Shown here: one piece after another, positions 60,065 through 64,000 of the stretch | How positions within the stretch are numbered: the stretch's first letter is position 1 | How the letters are laid out: each line of letters starts with the position of its first letter | Source of the DNA: an uncultured SAR116 cluster alpha proteobacterium | GTDB taxonomy: Bacteria; Pseudomonadota; Alphaproteobacteria; Puniceispirillales; Marisalimonadaceae | Length of the DNA: 64,000 nt | Direction: 5' to 3' | Assembly (NCBI GenBank): GCA_902592615.1 | Contig: CACJFI010000001.1 | Location: forward strand, 119,980 to 183,979 | Made by a program: the position numbers and the translations under genes | The notes under the pieces: generated by a model | Seen by the model: only the letters and a program-made list of their open reading frames with translations | What the model was told of the DNA's origin: nothing | Database searches by the model: none

Positions 60065-61165
60065 ATGAAACGTAGAGATTTTATTAGTAAAGCTGGTGTA
60101 GGCGTTGTTGCAGGTGTCGCTGGAGCTTCTACACTTTCAGCTCCTGCTATAGCAGGAGGACATAAGGAAATTAACATTGTATCAACTTGGCCAAGAGATT
60201 TTCCAGGTTTAGGTTTATCAGCACAAAGATTATCAGCTAGAATTACTGAATTATCAAAAGGTAAGTTAAAGGTCAATTATTTTGCTGCAGGTGAAAAAGT
60301 TGGAGCATTTGATGTTTTTGACGAAGTTGCATCTGGAAACTCACAAGCTTACATTGCTGCAGATTATTATTGGAAAGGTAAGCATCCTGGTTTTGCTTAT
60401 TTTACAGCCGTACCGTTCGGCATGACTACTGTTGAATGGAATGCTTGGATTAAGTTTGGCGGTGGACAAGAGCTTTGGGATAAAATGTCTGGTGAGTTTG
60501 GCCTTAAAGCTCTTCCATGTGGTGGAACTGGCACACAAGCTGGTGGATGGTTTAACAAGGAAATAAATTCAAGTGAAGATTTAAAAGGTTTAAAAATGAG
60601 GATTCCTGGGTTAGGCGGAACTGTTATGTCTAAACTTGGCGCTTCTCCAGTTTCATTACCAGGTGGACAAATATATGAGAATTTAGTATCTGGCTCAATT
60701 GATGCTACAGAGTGGGTTGGTCCTTATAATGATTATTTCATGAAATTTTATGAAGCTGCTAAATATTATTACACAGGTGGTATGCATGAGCCAGGTTCAT
60801 GTCTAGCTTTAGCATTTAATGCAAGTTTCTGGGGTAAGTTAACAGATAATGAAAAGGCTCTCATTACTGCTGCTTCTATGGAAGAACATGCAGCTCAATA
60901 TGAAGAAACATGTGCTAAAAATGGTGAATACCTTGCAAAACTCATTAATGAACATGGTACTAAGGTAAAATCATTTAATGATGATGTATGGGATTCATTT
61001 GGAGAGGCTGCAGCAGAAGTTTTTGAAGAAACAAGAAATCATTCTGCATTAGCTAAAGAAATAGATGATGCCTATCAAGCATTTTTAAAAGAATGTGGAA
61101 GTATGATGGCAAAGTTTGAAATTTCATACGTCAACCAAAGAAATAGAGTCTTAGGACTTTCATAA
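60065..61165 (+). CDS. TRAP transporter solute-binding protein, TakP/DctP7-like
   Basis: 366 aa. A Tat-type leader (MKRRDFISKAGVGVVAGVAG with the RR pair) ends near APAIAGG. The binding-protein pattern of the alpha-keto-acid (TakP) subgroup is seen: STWPRDFPGLGLSAQRLSAR, AADYYWKGKHPGFAYFTAVP, the carboxylate-binding arginine in LKMRIPGLGG, and ATEWVGPYNDY (near residue 220). Likely ligand is a 2-oxo acid or a similar carboxylate, possibly as a metal salt. First gene of a TRAP operon, followed by a hairpin. Confidence 0.93.
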   Translation: MKRRDFISKAGVGVVAGVAGASTLSAPAIAGGHKEINIVSTWPRDFPGLGLSAQRLSARITELSKGKLKVNYFAAGEKVGAFDVFDEVASGNSQAYIAADYYWKGKHPGFAYFTAVPFGMTTVEWNAWIKFGGGQELWDKMSGEFGLKALPCGGTGTQAGGWFNKEINSSEDLKGLKMRIPGLGGTVMSKLGASPVSLPGGQIYENLVSGSIDATEWVGPYNDYFMKFYEAAKYYYTGGMHEPGSCLALAFNASFWGKLTDNEKALITAASMEEHAAQYEETCAKNGEYLAKLINEHGTKVKSFNDDVWDSFGEAAAEVFEETRNHSALAKEIDDAYQAFLKECGSMMAKFEISYVNQRNRVLGLS

Positions 61166-61176
61166 AATAATAACTG

Positions 61177-61199
61177 GAGGTCAGCTAAGAGCTGACCTC
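61177..61199 (+). terminator. Hairpin between TRAP binding-protein and membrane genes
   Basis: A 10-bp perfect stem (GAGGTCAGCT with AGCTGACCTC) around AAG lies 11 bases after the binding-protein stop and 10 bases before the next start. It would reduce read-through into the membrane genes or stabilise the binding-protein mRNA. Confidence 0.7.
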
Positions 61200-61209
61200 T
61201 ATTCAAAAT

Positions 61210-62175
61210 ATGGATAAAAATATTTATACTTATTACCGATTATTTGGATGGTCAATATTAGCTATTATTTTTGCTTTTTTGATTGATAATATATTAATGG
61301 TCGGCTTTCGATTTCCTGGCATTTTATCTTTGACTGACGGTTTTTCACTATTCTCATCAATTGAATTAGTCATTTATATATTTTCCTTATGTCTTGTGTT
61401 TTATTTTATACCTAAATACAAGAACCAATCTCTAAGAAATGACTCCAAATTTTTACATAATTTTAATATTTATATTATTCGTTCTTGTTTTTGGGTAATT
61501 TTTTTAATTGGAATAGTTGATATTTCAATTGCTTTCTTAAGAGTTGAAAAAATCTTTGATCTTTTTTTAACCAAAGATATCACTGCTCAATTTACAAGAC
61601 CCGTTTTTGTTGGTAGTTATATTCACATTCCATTAATTATTATTGGTTTTATTCTTGGCTTATTCACTAGAACATTAGGTTTCCATTGGTTATCTCTTTT
61701 AATAGTTTTAAGCGAACTTGTTATAGTAATTACCAGATTTATTTTTTCATATGAACAAACATTTATGGGAGATCTTGTGCGTTATTGGTATGCAGGTTTA
61801 TTTTTATTTGCATCAGCATATACGCTTTATGATGAAGGTCATGTTAGGGTAGATATTTTGTATCAAGGACTAAAAGATAGAACAAAAGGTCTTGTAAATT
61901 CAGTTGGATCAATAACACTTGGTGTATCTACCTCATTAACAATTATCTTTATAGGATTTAATGGGAAACAATCAATAATTAATAGTCCAGTACTAAATTT
62001 TGAAATAACACAACAGGGTAGTGTTGGTATGTTTATAAAATATCACCTTGCTATGTTTCTGGGTATTTTTGGTATAACAATGCTTATTCAATTTATAAGT
62101 TATTTTTTTGAATCTCTTGCTGATTATCATGGTGAAGAAGGGAAACGAATTATAGAAGATCAGTTAGGGCATTAA
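61210..62175 (+). CDS. TRAP transporter small permease (long DctQ form)
   Basis: 321 aa, about eight membrane segments, twice the size of ordinary DctQ. The C-terminal half has the DctQ pattern FMGDLVRYWYAGLFLFASAY, then TLYDEGHVRVDILY (residues 190-225: the W-x-x-x...EGHVRVD motif). The N-terminal half adds three or four spans. Such long DctQ forms go with TakP-like binding proteins. Three bases before the DctM gene. Confidence 0.9.
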   Translation: MDKNIYTYYRLFGWSILAIIFAFLIDNILMVGFRFPGILSLTDGFSLFSSIELVIYIFSLCLVFYFIPKYKNQSLRNDSKFLHNFNIYIIRSCFWVIFLIGIVDISIAFLRVEKIFDLFLTKDITAQFTRPVFVGSYIHIPLIIIGFILGLFTRTLGFHWLSLLIVLSELVIVITRFIFSYEQTFMGDLVRYWYAGLFLFASAYTLYDEGHVRVDILYQGLKDRTKGLVNSVGSITLGVSTSLTIIFIGFNGKQSIINSPVLNFEITQQGSVGMFIKYHLAMFLGIFGITMLIQFISYFFESLADYHGEEGKRIIEDQLGH

Positions 62176-62178
62176 TAA

Positions 62179-64000
62179 ATGGAACTTTTATTTTTAGCAT
62201 TATTAATAATTTTGATGGCTATTTCTCTTGGATCAGGTTTTCCAGTTGCCTTTGCTTTACCTGGCTCAGCTATAATTTCTATAGGTGCTGCTGCTCTTTT
62301 TGGATATTTATTTGAAAATAATGCAGATGCATATTTTTATTCTGGTGGGCCATCTGAATGGTTGTCTGCAGGAGTTACTAATCTTAGAGGTGTTTATTGG
62401 GAGGTTGAAAGAGACACATTAATAGCTATTCCTTTATTTATTTTTATGGGTTTAATGCTTCAAAGATCTAAAATTGCTGAAGATTTGTTAGTAACAATGG
62501 CCCAACTTTTTGGACCTGTTCGTGGTGGTTTAGGAATTTCAGTTGTTTTTGTTGGTGCATTACTGGCTGCTACAACTGGAATTGTTGGTGCAACTGTCGT
62601 AGCGATGGGATTAATATCTTTGCCAGCCATGCTTAGAAATAAATATTCAGCACCTCTTGCTACCGGAACAATTGCTGCATCTGGCACTTTAGGACAAATA
62701 ATTCCCCCATCAATTGTTTTAATCATTTTAGCTGATCAACTTGCAACAGCTTCGGATCAAGCAAGCACAATGAGAAAAGCTCTCTATAAAGAAGCAACTG
62801 GTCAAATATCAATGCCGTCAGTATTTGATGTTGTTTCTACTAGTGCAGGAGAAATGTTTTTAGGAGCTTTTCTACCTGGTATTTTGCTTGTAGGCATATA
62901 TATGCTTTTTATTTTGGTACTAGCTTTTGTTTCGCCTAAAAGTGCACCCTCAGTTCCATATGAGGGGAAAATGGATAAAAAATTCTGGCTAAATGTTATG
63001 TTGATACTAATACCTCCACTTACATTGATTATACTAGTATTAGGCTCGATTATTACTGGAATTGCTACTGTTAATCAGGCTGGTGCAATAGGCGCAGCTG
63101 GAGCTATTATTATGGCAGGTTACAGGCAAACAGAAGGAAAAAAATCCTCATTGTATCCAGCTATCTTAGTTTTAATCGCAATATTACTTTTGGCATATGC
63201 AGTCAGCAATTATACAATGAATGTAAAACTTATTAATACGTTTGAGGATAAAATAGGTATTTTCATAGGTGTTTTAGGATCGTTTATCTTATTTTTTGCA
63301 CTTGCATGGAGTAGTTGGAGGCTATTTAAGCTAAATAACACAATGCAAAGTGTAATGATGGAAACAGCTAAAACAACTTCTTTAGTTTTCATCATACTTT
63401 TAGGTGCTGCTATGCTTACTGCTGCTTTTAGGGCATTTGGAGGAGAAGAACTTGTGAAAGAATATTTAAATTCTCTGCCTGGTGGTTTTTGGTCAAAATT
63501 TGTTATTGTTATGTTAGTAATTTTTATATTGGGTTTTTTCCTAGATTTTATCGAAATTGCAGTTGTTGTAGTACCAATTGTTGCTCCTATTTTACTTGCT
63601 GATCCTTCAGCAAATATAACGGCTGTCTGGCTAGGGGTAATGATTGGTTTGAATATTCAGACCTCTTTTTTAACTCCTCCTTTTGGTTTTGCTTTGTTTT
63701 ATTTAAGAGGTGTTGCTTCAAAAGCAGTTAAGACTATCCAAATGTATAAGGGTGTAGTGCCATTTATAACTCTACAATTGATAGCCTTAGCAGTTGTGGG
63801 CTCATACCCGTTTTTAGTAAATTATTTACCAAATAGATTAAATTTTCTTTCAGAAACATCTCCTCCTCCTAAGAATCCAAAATTACAATTGTGTACAGAA
63901 AAATATATGAAAGAAAATGTCTTAAATTCAAATAGTTTAACTAAAGTTTCAGTTAAAGATTTATCTAAAGCTGATTTGTCTTCAATGCCCAAGAAATATT
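62179..64000 (+). CDS. TRAP transporter large permease DctM (3' end outside the window)
   Basis: Open from ATG at 62179 to the window end, over 607 aa, which is longer than ordinary DctM (about 430) and fits the extended TakM-like type. Conserved parts include LIAIPLFIFMGLMLQRSKIA, GATVVAMGLISLPAMLRNKY, ASGTLGQIIPPSIVLIILAD, and QTSFLTPPFGFALFYLRGVA. An additional block with charged linker and membrane spans (residues about 260-400) separates the two halves. Works with the two preceding gene products as a sodium-driven carboxylate importer. Confidence 0.92.
   Translation, partial: MELLFLALLIILMAISLGSGFPVAFALPGSAIISIGAAALFGYLFENNADAYFYSGGPSEWLSAGVTNLRGVYWEVERDTLIAIPLFIFMGLMLQRSKIAEDLLVTMAQLFGPVRGGLGISVVFVGALLAATTGIVGATVVAMGLISLPAMLRNKYSAPLATGTIAASGTLGQIIPPSIVLIILADQLATASDQASTMRKALYKEATGQISMPSVFDVVSTSAGEMFLGAFLPGILLVGIYMLFILVLAFVSPKSAPSVPYEGKMDKKFWLNVMLILIPPLTLIILVLGSIITGIATVNQAGAIGAAGAIIMAGYRQTEGKKSSLYPAILVLIAILLLAYAVSNYTMNVKLINTFEDKIGIFIGVLGSFILFFALAWSSWRLFKLNNTMQSVMMETAKTTSLVFIILLGAAMLTAAFRAFGGEELVKEYLNSLPGGFWSKFVIVMLVIFILGFFLDFIEIAVVVVPIVAPILLADPSANITAVWLGVMIGLNIQTSFLTPPFGFALFYLRGVASKAVKTIQMYKGVVPFITLQLIALAVVGSYPFLVNYLPNRLNFLSETSPPPKNPKLQLCTEKYMKENVLNSNSLTKVSVKDLSKADLSSMPKKY

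Overview
The window is AT-rich (by eye about 30% GC), densely coded DNA from a free-living proteobacterium. The run dapA-smpB-folK-rpoZ-relA/spoT-(DUF2062)-pdxJ-acpS-lepB-rnc-era-recO-parC at 48-60 kb has the order usual in Alphaproteobacteria. Very short intergenic gaps, a streamlined low-GC genome, TRAP and ABC scavenging transporters, a NavBac-type sodium channel, TSUP permeases and a sulfatase suggest a marine oligotroph of the SAR11/HIMB59/AEGEAN-169 kind. That placement is inference; no 16S gene is present.

Layout. 1-7 kb: a minus-strand operon sulfatase - family-5 solute-binding protein - DppB - DppC (cut by the window edge), with a divergent LysR regulator and an AbrB-type membrane protein. 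A perfect palindrome lies in the divergent promoter region. 7-9.7 kb: a frameshifted EthD-like gene and gene debris, then an AbgB-like M20 amidohydrolase. 9.7-19.6 kb: tRNA-Arg(TCG) with an accreted genomic island. Element 1 (9737-15884) has an intact tyrosine integrase, 67-bp direct repeats of the tRNA 3' part at both ends, and arm-like repeats inside both ends; its cargo is nearly all unrecognised. Element 2 (about 15885-19608) keeps only an integrase N-terminal remnant. It carries at least four small dimeric alpha/beta-barrel (ABM-like) proteins and a cupin, a 39-bp repeat present three times, and a decayed tRNA end. 19.7-22.3 kb: secreted and tiny membrane proteins. 22.3-30.6 kb: ppnP, TSUP permease, purN, a CueR-like MerR regulator with an EamA transporter, an oxidoreductase, and an NMT1-type ABC transporter operon. 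30.6-38.6 kb: a ferredoxin-adenylate cyclase-Rieske fusion, small secreted paralogues, a cupin, an ABM paralogue, a TPR protein, a sodium channel, a GIY-YIG protein, an FGE-fold protein without the catalytic cysteine pair, and two pseudogenes. 38.6-48.2 kb: metabolic genes (RraA-like, MATE, photolyase-like, enolase superfamily, FMN alpha-hydroxyacid oxidase, TSUP, nitroreductase, threonine dehydratase). 48.2-60 kb: the housekeeping cluster. 60-64 kb: a TakP-like TRAP transporter (DctP, long DctQ, DctM cut by the window end).

Common themes. All three transport operons place a strong RNA hairpin directly after the binding-protein gene and before the next gene, which would favour excess binding protein. 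Small dimeric alpha/beta-barrel proteins are strongly expanded: eight or nine copies including a pseudogene. Young decay is visible in several places: a one-base frameshift at 7.94 kb, an amber codon in a zinc-ribbon gene at 38.3 kb, a stop in an ABM copy at 35.2 kb, and an integrase remnant at 16 kb.
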